A stretch of DNA of 64,000 nucleotides, taken from Phyto melanocephala. Its lineage: Eukaryota > Arthropoda > Insecta > Diptera > Rhinophoridae. Positions within the stretch are counted from its first letter, which is position 1. The number at the start of each line of letters is the position of its first letter. The stretch lies in NCBI GenBank assembly GCA_941918925.1, contig OW799233.1, positions 76,635,797-76,699,796 of the forward strand, given 5' to 3'. The notes below the pieces were generated by a model. The model ran no database searches. It had not been told where the DNA came from and was given only the letters and a program-made list of their open reading frames with translations. Position numbers and translations under genes: made by a program. Shown here piece by piece: positions 22,380-33,755 of the stretch.

Positions 22380-22811
22380 AAACGAAAATCAATTTTATTC
22401 AGCTTCTAGACGACCAAGAGAGTCAATATTGGTATCATCTGAAAGGACTTGACTAACGCAATAACAGCACTATAAATAAAATTAAAATTCATCTTGGTCA
22501 CCACTACAAAATGGCGGACAATAAATTTATATATATGGGTCAAATCTGGTATTTTAAAATGTAACTTTTTGAACCCCCTCAATATTGGTATCAAATGAAA
22601 GGGTTTTACCATTAGAATACAGTAAATTATTAAAAAATTTTAATTCCAAGATGGCGTCTAAAACAAAATATCAGATCAAATTTTTTAAGGAAAATGGCGT
22701 ATAACATGAAATATATGTAGGTTAAGCTACGATGTGAGATTATTCCTATGTACATAGGATGGTGAAGGGTATTATCAGATTCGGCACGGCCGAATACAGA
22801 ACTCTTACTTG
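22380..22811 (+). mobile_element. Helentron-like element, subfamily H3 (3' end shared only)
   Basis: The last 55 bp (GGTGAAGGGTATTATCAGAT, hairpin TTCGGCACGGCCGAA, CTTACTTG) match H1/H2. The body (CAATATTGGTATCAAATGAA, CAAGATGGCGTC) is unrelated to them. The 5' end is not resolved. It abuts the MULE-like remnant. Confidence 0.7.
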
Positions 22812-23465
22812 TTTTCTTTGGTACCGCGAAATGTTTTCGAAATGCTCGGAATGTTTTCATTTATAAGGCCGACAATTTTGTCTGACCCAAAGATGCAGGA
22901 GAGTGCGAAATCTTTAAAGTCGTGGCAAACTTTTAAAAATTCAGTTTTATCTGGATCGTCATGCAAGGTAGAGCCGAAATTTTTGAAAATATTCTCCTTT
23001 TTAAATATATTTGCAACTTCGGTCGGAGTCTTCGGAGATGCTGCAAACACTTTAGCGGTCAAATATTGCAGACCTCGTTTGACTTTATTAAAATCAATAT
23101 TTTTAGTTGATTCTTGGTTTCTGTGTCAAAAAGTATTGTTAAGCTCTTAATAGAATTTTATAATGCACTAGTAACTTACATACCTTACACAAACATTCCG
23201 AAAATTTTCTCATATTCCACTTACAGCATTAACTGCGCCCAAAGTGCTTGTAACATCCAAGCAATATTGTTTGACTTCATAAATGGCCTTGAGTTCATCA
23301 TATAATTTCTGTTGTTCTCCATGTTAATGCTCAATGAAGTCTGTAGCCTTACGACACTGCCCATTTTCCAAAACTCTTCCTCGAGCTTCTGATTTTTTTA
23401 AATAGAAGTGTTTTCTTCTTTGGAATACAAAAATTTACTATTTCTCCTTTTACCACTCATAATTT
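22812..23465 (-). pseudogene. MULE-like transposase remnant with FLYWCH-type finger and a spliced intron
   Basis: On the minus strand 23390-23184 reads KSEARGRVLENGQCRKATDF, then IEH*HGEQQKLYDELKAIYE and CLDVTSTLGAVNAV. A 63-bp intron (23121-23183; GTATGT donor, TTTTTGACACAG acceptor) joins VCVR to NQESTKNIDFNKVKRGLQYL without frame loss, continuing TAKVFAASPKTPTEVANIF to SCIFGSDKIVGLINENIP. The C..H.H layout resembles a FLYWCH finger, and the latter part resembles the N-terminal region of MULE/Phantom-type transposases. This is recognition from memory, not a search. Two in-frame stops, and truncation by Helentron H3 at 22812, mark it as dead. Confidence 0.42.
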
Positions 23466-24235
23466 GATATGTAACACTTGCAATTTTTTATTGTAATGAT
23501 TTTTAGCATTGATCTTCACTACTTGAAATTGTATCAATAACTAAATTATTCAATGTAAAATAAGTTATTATTTGGTTTCCTTTTAATTAAAGACAGTTTT
23601 AGGAACCGTTACACAAATATCAAAGTTAATTGAAATGTAATTTTAAGTAAAGTGAAATCAGTCCTAATGGAAATGAAATAATTCCAACCATAGTTTTTCT
23701 TTTTGAAATGAAAAAAGTTCTAACAGGAATGAAATAAATCCCAATTAGTAAAATAAATGAAATAACTCCCAATAGTATTTGGTTGGGTGTTATTTTATTT
23801 GGCAGTTATTTCATAATGAAATAGCTTCCAATGGAAAATTGTAAAATAAGTTCCAAAATACTAGGAGTTATTTCATAATGAAATAATTTCCGATTTCCTA
23901 AATTTTTTTTGAGTTTTTTCATTTCTGATTCGAGACTTATTTCATTTGGGAGTTATTTTAAGGTACCGTTTTCTTTTTGCTTTGAGTTATTTTTTATATT
24001 TCTTTAATGTACACATGAACCTTCTCATTTATTTTACATACCAAAGGTGCGCTTCGCTACCACCACTAGGAATTTAATATAAATATTTACATACGTCTTA
24101 AATATTTATATGAAATTTTATAATTTAAAGCGAATTTTAAATGCAGTTTATTAATATTAGTTTTTCAAAATTAAGTTAAACATTATCATCATTAAACATT
24201 TTTAAAACTCTCCCGCATTACGCGTACAATGAAAA
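23466..24235. repeat. Non-coding DNA with degenerate GAAATAA-TCCAAT repeats
   Basis: Between 23640 and 23960 variants of GAAATAATTCCAAT and its complement recur many times in both orientations. Nothing else is recognisable up to the Helentron at 24236. Confidence 0.5.
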
Positions 24236-25936
24236 CAAGTAAGAGCACTATATTTTATACCCACCACCAGTTTTCCGTTCTTTTGTAGCTATGGTTTTTT
24301 TCCCAAAAATTTTTGTTTCCCGGAAATGCGAGATTTATTTTTTAATATCCCGGGATCCCGCAGCAAAACAAATAAAAAGTAAATTTGTTTCTAATTAAAA
24401 AGAAACTTTTTATTAAAAAGAATAAAATAGTTTATAATATAAAAAAAAACTTCAAAACTATAACAATCAATAAAAAAACTTGAATTTAAAATATAAATTG
24501 AGTAAAAATATTTTTTATTGAAAAAAATATTATTCTCTAGGTACGAGATCAAATATGAGCACAAAAAACAAAAATACAGGTACTTCAGCTATGAAATCAA
24601 AAATAAAATCATTAGAATTCAATTTCAATATAAACAAAATTATATGAATTTGAGATAAACCGTTATATGGAAGGTAGGCGTTAAAGTAGGCGTGTCACCT
24701 AAATTTTCCGACGTAACAATGACATTAACTAGAACAATGACATTAACTAGCAAATTTCATCATCATACCTCCAAATTGGCCGGTTTTATGAGCTTTTATA
24801 TTTCGTTAACAGTTGATAACGAGAAATGTGGTCGTAATAGTAGGCGTGCCGAAGTTGTTGTAGTCTTTCAATGAAAGTGGGCGTTAAAGTAGGCGTGTTG
24901 AAGTTGTTTTTACTAATAAATGCAACTTAGATGTTTCAATATAGTCCTTTATTATTCCAAAATCCTTATTCATAGAGAAATTATATGAATTTGAGATAAA
25001 CTGTTATATGGGAGGTAGGCGTTAAAGTGGGCGTGTCACCTAAATTTTCCGGCACAAAAATTACATTGACTAGAAGAATATCTGTAGCAAATTTCATTAT
25101 CGTAGCTCTAATTTTGTCGGTTTTATGAGCTTTTAAATTTGGATAACGTGAAAAGTGGGCGTTATAGTAGGCGAGTCAAAATTATTTTTAATAATGAATG
25201 CAACTTAGATGTTTCAATATAGTCATTTATTATTCTTAAATCTTTATTCGTAGAGAAATTATATGAATTTAAGTTTAGACGTTATATGGGAGGTGGGCGT
25301 AAAAGTGGGCGAGTCACATTTATTTTTCGTTAGAACAAAGCATTTGACCAAACGGCTATGTTTGCAAAATTTCAGAGTCGTACATCCAATTTTGTTGCTT
25401 TTACGACGTTTTTGTTTTTAACTATACCGAAAAATAAACTGTGCGATATATATTTTCGTACATTTTGATCGATTACTTCTTTTCTAATGCATAGATTTAA
25501 GTAATTTTCGGGAAAAAATATTTTTTTTACTCAGGAAATATATATTCGAAGTTTCATGAGTCTACGTTAATGCCTTTGGACACAATTCCATTTTATTCGA
25601 TGTTCGAAGGACACGGTTTTTTCGACCTACTCTTGCTTTACGAGCTATAACTCTCTTCTTAATATTCCGATTTAGCCCATTTTCAATACCAAACAAACCT
25701 TGTCTATAAGAAAGATTCTTGCAAAATTTGAGCTCCCTAGCTTTTTCGGTGCGACCGCTATCGTGCTTTCAACAGACGGACAGACGGACAGACGGACGGA
25801 CATAGCTAGATCGTCATAAAATCAAACCTCGATTCAGAATATGTATACTTTATGGGGTCTAAAATGGATATTTCGATGTGCTACAAACGGAATGACAAAA
25901 TGAATATACCCCCACCATTTTTTTGGTGGCGGGTAT
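24236..25936 (-). mobile_element. Helentron-like element, subfamily H2
   Basis: CAAGTAAGAGCACTATATTT at 24236 (3' end; the hairpin region is deleted) to GGTGGCGGGTAT at 25936. It contains partial ACGCC-type units (AGGCGTGTCACC at about 24690 and 25034). An unrelated stretch at 24285-24590, with AATATCCCGGGATCCCGC, replaces part of the 3' region. Confidence 0.82.
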
Positions 25937-26260
25937 AAAAAGGAAATACACTGCCCTATTCATAAAGAATAATTTTTAAATGAGACCGTAACAGTGAAGG
26001 AAAATTGAAAACTTGAGATGGTACTGATCTCCAAGCAAAAGAGTACTTTTTTTAACATTTTGGTACTTTTTCCAAGCATATTTTTCATTGAAAAATAAAC
26101 CTAAGAATAAAAAACAGATAAACATATATATAAAAAAATAATTTATTTTATTAAAAAAATATATTTTTTGGTTAAGAAACTTGAAACTATTTTATTATTT
26201 ATATAAACATTTATGTAAATGCATATGTATGTATGTACGGACACATGTATTTCCTTATAA
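25937..26260. other. Intronic DNA, nothing recognised
   Basis: AT-rich sequence with no ORF or repeat shared elsewhere in the window. Confidence 0.4.
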
Positions 26261-26394
26261 CACTGCTCGACAAAAAATCATTTTTTGTCTTCCCGTTAAT
26301 AAAGCCTATATGGATTTTAAAGCACTGAACTCAAATCCGTTGTCGTTTTTTTTCCATCAGTTCGGGATTTTTTGTATGGGCGTAGCAAATTTTT

Positions 26395-27648
26395 ATACCC
26401 TTCACCTGTGGTGCACAAGGGTATATATAGCTTTGTCATTCCGTTTGTAATTTCTACAATTTTCATTTCAGACCCCATAAAGTATATATTTTCTGAAAGC
26501 TTATGAATAGAGGAGTCGACTAAGCCGTGTGTTGGTTAAAATCAACTTTTAGAGCAACTACATATTTCTCAGATCTGAGTATGGTATCAATCTTTTGGAA
26601 ATATCCGGGAATGAATCGCTATTGAAATTCAGCACAATCGCCCCATAACTTACTGGGATATGAGCAAAAAACCACGACCACCTCGTTTTTTTTCACAATT
26701 ACAACAACAACATACATATATACTGGCTAGAGTAAATGTGGCATCGAATCCCAGCTGAGCCAAAAAAATTTTTTTTTATTTTATATAAATATATTTATAT
26801 TTTTAATATTTTTTTTATATATTTAATTTTCAATGTGAACCATTTTTTTATTTTGGCTTAAGTTCATTTATCCTTTCATATAATTTTATAATTCAAATTT
26901 TTTTAATTACATTCAAGAATTCATTGTTCATTGTCTATCACCTAGATGGACTTACATAAATGAAAATGTAAATTACAACCTTGTTTTCAATAATAAGGAT
27001 GGATATTTAAAGCATAACGAAAATGTATTACGAATATAAAAGAATATGAACATGTTGAAATATGAATTGTCATTTGATATGTGAAATAAAAATTCAACAA
27101 ATTTGAAAATTAATACTAAGATTCACTAATTCAAATTTCATTGAATTGTAACATAAATAGGAGTTTTAAATTACATAGTAGTATACCGATAAAGAGTGCT
27201 GATGATGAAATCGTAGCTGATTTGAAAATGTATTCCACTCGGCTAATATCGGAAATAATTTTAGAAAGAATATTCCTAAAAATGGTTACAACATAATTAA
27301 ATTTGAATTATAAAATTAAATGAAAGAATAAATAAACTAAAGCCAAAAATAAAAAATGGTTCACATTAAAATTTAATATATAGTAAAAAGTTCGAATAAA
27401 ATATAAATATATAATTTTTTATATATTTTTTTATTATTTTAAAAAATATTATCTTATTTTTTTTTTATATTTTATTTGAGAAACATACAAACGTTAACTC
27501 AATTTATAATTCTGCAATGGGATGTTTTGTATATGTATGTTTTTTATTTCATATGAGATGAATGGTGATATAAACAATTGTTATTCCATGACTACAGGTT
27601 GTGAAGGGTATATAAGATTCGGCACGGCCGAATATAGCATCTTACTTG
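26395..27648 (+). mobile_element. Helentron H1 nested in family T element
   Basis: ATACCCTTCACCTGTGGTGC to CATCTTACTTG, with hairpin ATTCGGCACGGCCGAAT. The TT duplication is confirmed against the uninterrupted R copy at 13.9 kb. It carries a fold-back MITE at 26832-27367. Confidence 0.9.
26832..27367. mobile_element. Fold-back MITE with 75-bp arms, inside Helentron H1
   Basis: Arms AATGTGAACCATTTTTTTAT and AAAAAATGGTTCACATT are inverted copies for about 75 bp with small gaps. The centre (about 27187-27260) has the GATAAAGAGTGCTGATGATG core shared with the element at 5710-6004. The arm sequences differ from that copy. Confidence 0.8.
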
Positions 27649-27929
27649 TTGTCCCTAAATTAGTCAAGTACGGAGACATATTTTATCCTAACTCGAGAAC
27701 CAGTCATCCGATTTTCAAAAATAAAACACCAGAAGATGTGTAACAAAAGTGTATTTTTCTCTATCTCTTATCGTTTTGGAATTATTTAGAAATTAATGGA
27801 GAAAAAATTTTTTTGTGCCAAATTCGTAATATTTCTCAATTTAAAAATGGAATTGAAAAAAATATAAACCAAATATTCAACATTTTGCACTTCTTTCTAA
27901 GAGCTATTAAAGAATTCACAAACGCATTC

Positions 27930-29181
27930 ATAGTACAAAATGTAATTTGTAACAAATCTCCAAATTTATTTTGTTACGTGTGTGGCAATCTAACTTTAAG
28001 TACTCAACGGGAGACAATATCTTCCAAGATTAAAGATGCTTATCGTCGTTATTTTGGGTTTATTGTCGATGATAGAGATAAAAATTGGTTGCCATAAATG
28101 TGTTGTAGTAGCTGTGCAATTTCTTTAAGTGGTTATTTAAAAGAAAGTCATAAGTCTTTGCCGTTTATGAAGCCACAAAATCATCAAAATGATTGCTACT
28201 TTTGCCATACCAAAACACGTGTAAACGAATAAACCTTATTTTCCGAATTAAACTGATTTGAATAACTTACTTCGTAAATTAGGGCTTTTAAAAAAACAAG
28301 TCTGAGCTTCTACCATCCCAATTAAAAGAATGAAATTTGGTGCAAAAGGACGCTAATGTCACGTACTTTCGAAATGGAGAACAACCTTTTTTGAGTTATT
28401 TCAGCAGAGAGGAAGGTTTGGTATTTTTTGATAATGCTGATGGACTTTTGCGACAACTGTGTTTCACTCATAAATCTTAGGATTGGCGGCTTGTTACTGA
28501 TTCATCCAAGACAAGTTTGAAAGCCGTTTTACTTCACAATGGCAAAAAATTTCCTTTGGTCCCACTCGCGTATGCAAGAAATATGAAAGAAAACTATTGT
28601 AGCATGAAGATGATACTACACAAAATTTTTATATTCACATTACTCATGGAACTTTTGTGCAGATTTGAAAGTCGTAGCAATGTTAAATGGATTGCAAAGT
28701 GGATATACTAAGTTTTTTTGCTTCTTATGTGAGTGGGATAGCAGCGCGAAAGAAAAACACTACTATGTTAAAATTTGGCCGAAAAGAGCAAATTTTATTC
28801 CAGGAGAAAAAAGTAACAGAAGAGCCTTTAATTGAAAAAGAACAAATTCTTCTGCCTCCTTTTCATATAAAGCTAGGCCTTATGAAAAATTTTGCCAAAG
28901 CAATGAAAAAGGACGGTGAAGGCTTTCTATACATTAAAAGCAAATTTCCTAGAATCAGAGATGCTATTTAAAGTAAAGAAGGCATATTTGTAGGTCCACA
29001 AATACGACAGTTAATGAAATACGAGGTCTTTAGAACGAAATTGAATGATGTGGAAGAAAGAGCATGGACAGCTTTTGTGAATGTGTGCCACAATTTTTTG
29101 GAAAACAGAAAAGCTGAAAACAACCATGAAATCATCGAAGAACTACTTTCTGCCTACAAAGGTCTAAAGTGTAATATGTCA
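27930..29181 (+). pseudogene. Family T protein, copy 2 (near full length, broken)
   Basis: The N-terminal Cys domain reads LFCYVCGNLTLSTQRETISS, then DKNWLP, CCSSCAISLSGYLK and NDCYFC. Further blocks across frames: NVTYFRNGEQPFLSYF, DWRLVTDSSKTSLKAVLLHN, CADLKVVAMLNGLQSGYTKF, FCFLCEWDSSARK, LPPFHIKLGLMKNFAKAMKK, FVGPQIRQLMKYEVFRTKL and YKGLKCNMSFKIN. The order equals that of a widespread unnamed arthropod family, and the last blocks match copy 1 at 1577-2500. There are at least four frameshifts or stops. The C-terminal SDEHGERFHQ block is replaced by AT-rich sequence. Function unknown to me; the repeated copies with shared non-coding flanks argue for a transposable element. Confidence 0.68.
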
Positions 29182-29299
29182 TTTAAAATTAATTTTTTAT
29201 TAATAAAAAATAAATATTTATTTAAGAAAACTAAAGTTGAATCTGCGCATACAACGGACCTTTTTTATTTTAGCAATGTTTCCTAAAAAAAATTAATAA

Positions 29300-30031
29300 C
29301 ACTGCTGAGCAGCAAAATCCTCCATTATACTACATTTACACCTACACAAAATCTAGTACTTAAGGGATTTTGAGCGAAATCTACCAGATTTCCTATACAA
29401 AATGAAATCTACTTCGTCACTAGATTTTGGCAAAATCTACTTAAAATCTAGTACTACTTCGTGATGCAACTGCGGTTTTTATTAAATTGTACTAAACTAT
29501 ACTACGCTGCAAAAAGAAAAATTCAATCATAATATATAAGGTGGTTGCAATTGCACCAGTACTTTATTGTTTATATTTTTTTTATATGGAGTTTGAATTT
29601 TGGAGAAGTAGAACATAGAGAGCCTCTCAGACCACCTTGTAAATAAATATATTGTTTTGAAAACGAAATCTTGCAAAATGTCAAAAAATAGTGGTGTAAA
29701 CGGTTTAGATCTTAATAAAGATTTTATATCAAATCTACTAGATTTCGCTCAGGTGTAAATGTAGTATTAAATAAAACTATATGGACTATATGGATTTCGA
29801 TGTGCAGAACTCAAATCCGTTGTCGGTTTTTTTCCATCAGATTGGAATTTTTTTTTTATGGGCGTGGCAAATTTTTCCTTCTAAAAAAAAATATAAAACA
29901 AATATTCAACATTTTGCACTTTTTTCTGTGAGCGACTTGTCTTAAAAATAAAAAAAAGTCATAAACCATAAAAATCGGTAAAAAAAAAAATTTAGATTTT
30001 ATTGTCAATTTACCGCATGTACCCAATATTG
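29300..30031. repeat. Repeat R copy carrying a MITE
   Basis: CACTGCTGAGCAGCAAAATC then, after the MITE, AATAAAACTATATGGACTAT to TCAATTTACCGCATGTACCC. Colinear with 13808-14305. Confidence 0.75.
29328..29766. mobile_element. PIF/Harbinger-like MITE
   Basis: 439 bp with perfect 16-bp TIRs (TACTACATTTACACCT) and a further inverted block GAGCGAAATCTA inside. It is flanked by TTA on both sides (29325-29327, 29767-29769). The unoccupied sequence CCTCCATTAAATAAAACTAT lies at 13827-13846 in another R copy, which proves the insertion and its 3-bp duplication. TTA/TWA duplications are typical of PIF/Harbinger. Confidence 0.88.
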
Positions 30032-30302
30032 ACCATATATGTGTAATGCAGCAAACAACGTCGAAGTGGGCGCACTTAAGCTCAACAATGAATGGCAACT
30101 ATTAACTTCTATCTATTTTCGTACAACAAAAACAATTACAAGCAAAAAAATTTGGCAGATTTTAATTTTGTAGCAACGCCTCGCTTAAAGCACCCACCCT
30201 GTCGTCACCCGGCGACAACTTAAAATTACAACAAAACGTTAAAATATTTACAGTCTATATATTTTTTTATTTAAAATAACACAAAATTTTTGTTAATAAT
30301 TA

Positions 30303-30635
30303 CACTAGTCGACAAAAAATTATTTTTTGTCTTCCCGTTAATAAAAACTATGTGGACTATATAGATTTTGATGCGCTAAACTCAAATCCGTTGTCGTTTT
30401 CTTCGATCAGATCGGGATTTTTTTATGGGCGTGGAAACTTTTTACCCCTAAATTAGTCAGGTACGGAGACATATTTCATCCTAACTCGAGAATCAGTCAT
30501 TCGATTTTCAAAGATAAAACACCAAAAGATTTGTACAAAATTGTATTTAATTCAATTCAATAGATTTTTCTCTATCTCTTATCGTTTTGGAATTATTTAA
30601 AAATTAATGGAAAAAAACATTTTTTTTTCGTGTTG
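30303..30635. repeat. Repeat R copy (third type of 5' end)
   Basis: CACTAGTCGACAAAAAATTA resembles the start of family T copy 2. It then follows R to TTATCGTTTTGGAATTATTT and stops at the copia remnant. Confidence 0.7.
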
Positions 30636-30639
30636 TGGC

Positions 30640-32215
30640 GATTGAAGCCAGAGATAATTTGCCAACATTCAGTTCATAAAAGATAAAATTATTGGACGAA
30701 GGAGCCAAATAAAACGAAAAATGTAATTGCGCATTATTTAATACATCAGAAGTATTAATGCAAACGAAAAGTGAAAGAACATTTCAGAAAACAGAGTGCA
30801 CGAAAAGAATATAATATGTTACAAGCGATGGGTAAATGTGAAATTACGACTCCAGAAAGTATTGAGTCGGCATTGAAAAATCATTATGCTGAGTTGTGGA
30901 AAAAATCTTTGCAAAATGAATACGATTCCCTTAGCAAAAATAAAACGTGGGAACTTAAAAGTTTGCCACCAGGGCAGGTTTTAGTTGACTGCAAGTGGGT
31001 TTTTGGCGTAAAGAAAAATAAAGACGGTAGCATTACTAAATTAAAGTCTAGGCTAGTAGAAAAAGAATACAGTCAGCAATACGGTATCAACTATAAGGAA
31101 ACCTTTTCACCGGTAGTACGCTATAGTAACATTAGGCTCGTTTTAGCATTGGCTGTAGAATATGGTATTTATCTACACCAGATGGATGTATCTTCAGCTT
31201 ATTTAAATAGCGATTTGGACGATTTGGTTTACATGAACCTCCATGTTTTGAAGACAACTGTGGCAAGGTTTTAAAGTTAAAGAAATCTCTTTATGGTCTA
31301 AAGCAGAGTAGTAGACAATGATATGCAAAACTCGATGGTCTTTTAAAGAAATTTGGTTTCAACCCGTGCATTAGTGATCCATGCATTTATATAAAGCAGC
31401 AAAATAGATCTTTCAACATAATGCTACGCGCACAATTGGGACGAACGACGAATTTTTCGTCACGAATATTCGTCATCAAAAATAAAACACATTTGTGTAT
31501 ATGAGAATGCATACAATTGTGGCGTGAGTCGAAGTTCGCTATACGCGGCGAACACTGCATTAGATTTATTTCTATCTCTTACGCCGGCGAACAAATTGAT
31601 ACAAGGTGACCATTTTTTTATTAAATTTGGGTTTACTTCTCAACTTTTTAAGAAAATAAAGATAGTTTTTACTTTAATAATTGTTTTATTTTTTATTTTA
31701 AAACATTTAAAATAAGCACAAAAATTTGTTTTTATTTGTGTTTTTGCAAATGTTTAAGTTTATTAAGTGATCTTTTTTTCATATGGTCACACACACAGCT
31801 GTTATACACAAACAAAATTTTTATTATTGTTTAATGCACCAACCCACGACATTCTTTGCAAACGTTTGCTTATACGTAAACAAGTTATTATTATTACAGA
31901 AATTATATTTATTGTTTTGTTGAGTTTCACAAAACATTAAATTCTTCGATTATTTTTGTTTTTTCTTTGCACAAACACTAAACAATTTTATTAACTATAA
32001 AAGATGTTACTTTTTCGTCGTTGTTGTGCTTTACACGACGAATTTGCACAACGAATTTTTACCGAAGAGTTCGTCGTGTTGGGCGAAATTCGTCGTTCGT
32101 CCCAATTGTGCGCCGAACATATTTGTTGTTTACGTTGACGATCTAATAGTTGGTAGTACATAAATTTCCGAATTGGCAGCACAATGTATTGTTTGAAAAT
32201 CAACTATGTTTATAT
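30640..32215 (+). pseudogene. Copia-type reverse transcriptase remnant
   Basis: 30771-31274 encodes WKKSLQNEYDSLSKNKTWEL, KWVFGVKKNKDGSITKLKSR, YKETFSPVVRYSNIRLVLAL and MDVSSAYLNSDLDD, the N-terminal RT blocks of Ty1/copia Pol with the first catalytic Asp in MDV. A frameshift follows, then LKLKKSLYGLKQSSRQ*. After a 695-bp MITE the frame resumes NIFVVYVDDLIVGST*, containing the YVDD active site. Stops and the insertion make it inactive. Plus strand, so a separate copy from the gag fragment at 1-1379. Confidence 0.92.
31421..32115. mobile_element. TIR element inserted in copia RT
   Basis: Subterminal inverted repeats of 28 bp start GCGCACAATTGGGACGAACG, at 31428 and (inverted) ending 32113. 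AACATA flanks the insert (31415-31420, 32116-32121). Removing insert plus one repeat rejoins the copia frame as SFN-IFVVYVDD. Superfamily uncertain. No coding region recognised inside. Confidence 0.82.
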
Positions 32216-32237
32216 GTAACTTATTTAGTAATATTCT

Positions 32238-32297
32238 TTGAAATAACAAACGGAATGACAAAGCTATATATACCCTTGTGCACTGCAGTTGAAGGGT
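32238..32297 (-). mobile_element. Helentron H1, 5' end fragment
   Basis: ACAAACGGAATGACAAAGCT to TGCAGTTGAAGGGTAT. Only the first 60 bp of an H1 element. Confidence 0.75.
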
Positions 32298-33417
32298 ATA
32301 ATATTCTAATTACTAATTATTACGTTTAGTAATCATTACTTAATAGCTATGCTCAAAACTTTGTTTCTTTTTTTATTCTTTTTTATAAAATCCAGGAATT
32401 GCTAACTGTCATATCCAAAAGATGGTTAAATATCATGTTTGTCCATTTTCGCTATCCATTACATCGACTCCACCCATGCGACAATTGTGGTCCTTAAAAA
32501 TTTAAGGACACAGAACCGCCTTAATAATTTTGTCAATTTTATTAAATCTCTTTACAGTTGCTAATTGCATTGTTTTGTTTTCAACACCGTCTAACGTAGG
32601 TTTTACGACAATATAGCTTGATAGCAAATTCACAATCTTTTCACGACAGCAAATATCCGCAAATATTTGCAACACGTTATTCGCTGGTTCCACGATTAAA
32701 TTTTAGTATTACTTTTTCATCGGGAACAATTTTTTATATTATTTTGGCGAAAGTACCACATGACAGTATTCCCTAAGTACGTAAAAACACTACTAATGGT
32801 ACTCTGTGCATAAGTTGTCAGAGTAAGCTATAAAATTTTTATATCGGGGTATTTCTCGTAGCAATCTTACTAGTGTATTTGCGAAGTATCGCACAGCAAC
32901 AGTGTAATTTTGTAGACTTTTTTAGCTTCTATATTACATTTATAAACGTTTCAAAGTAATAACCGTACCACTACGTGCTTAAATAAATAATAAATGCTTG
33001 TGTATCTATTATTTGGATTTACCGGATTTTGGTTATAAAGTGATATTTAATAGAAGTCGTGAGCAAAAAAACTTGCAAATAGAAAAGAAAAAATGTCCTC
33101 ATAAGTTTCGAAAATTGAGCTAATTTTAAACATTAAGATTATATAATACAGAAAAGGCATTCTGAAAATGTTGTAAGAAGAAAATAGTTGTGAACGTATA
33201 AATTAAGGTCCATATCACTCGGATTAATATTTTTCCCTGAACCCCACTTTCTTCCTTATAATAATCGCCTTTGTCATACATGTCATCACCAATATTTTCG
33301 CTATTTCAAAGTAAATCCCTATTTTCATCATTCTTCTTTCAACCTTAACAAAATGTGCCATGTTTTTTACAAAAGTATATCTTCGAGTTCAAGACAAATC
33401 AATTGAAATCTATATCT
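32298..33417. other. Intronic DNA, no recognised gene
   Basis: A minus-strand ORF at 32502-32693 (NNVLQIFADICCREKIVNLL) has balanced composition but matches nothing I know. Treated as unassigned. Confidence 0.4.
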
Positions 33418-33755
33418 TTCTATATATTCTATATAAAAGAGTAACGTGACTGACTGACTGACTGACCGACTGAATGATTCATCATCGCACAGCCCAAACG
33501 CAAAGAGCTAGAGACATGAAATTCGGTTCCTCTTACGATGTTTAGCTCCACTGAGAAGGGATTGTTGGAAATTCGTACTTAAACGGGGTGATCCGAGTTG
33601 AGGTTGAAAATGTTATTGGTGACCAAAAAGAAACTTTTTTTTTTTTTATTTTACATTTTGTATGTTATACGTTTACGCATCTAGAATTTTGAAATAAGTG
33701 ACAATTGATACGAGGTGAGACTGATAATGTTATGGATGATCAAAAGGTTATTTTT

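Larger units (their letters stand above)
26261..29299 (+). mobile_element. Family T mobile element, copy 2 (with nested Helentron)
   Basis: Begins CACTGCTCGACAAAAAATCA and continues as repeat R, interrupted by the Helentron at 26395-27648, into a coding region at 27930-29181. The ancestral R sequence GCAAATTTTTTCCCCTAAAT (13932-13951) is the empty site for that Helentron. No matching inverted right end is visible, so the 3' end is probably truncated where the next R copy begins. Confidence 0.55.

Noticed and set aside
32502..32693. 63-aa minus-strand ORF with gene-like composition
   Set aside because: No splice sites in phase with the neprilysin-like exons, no recognisable domain, and no neighbouring coding sequence.
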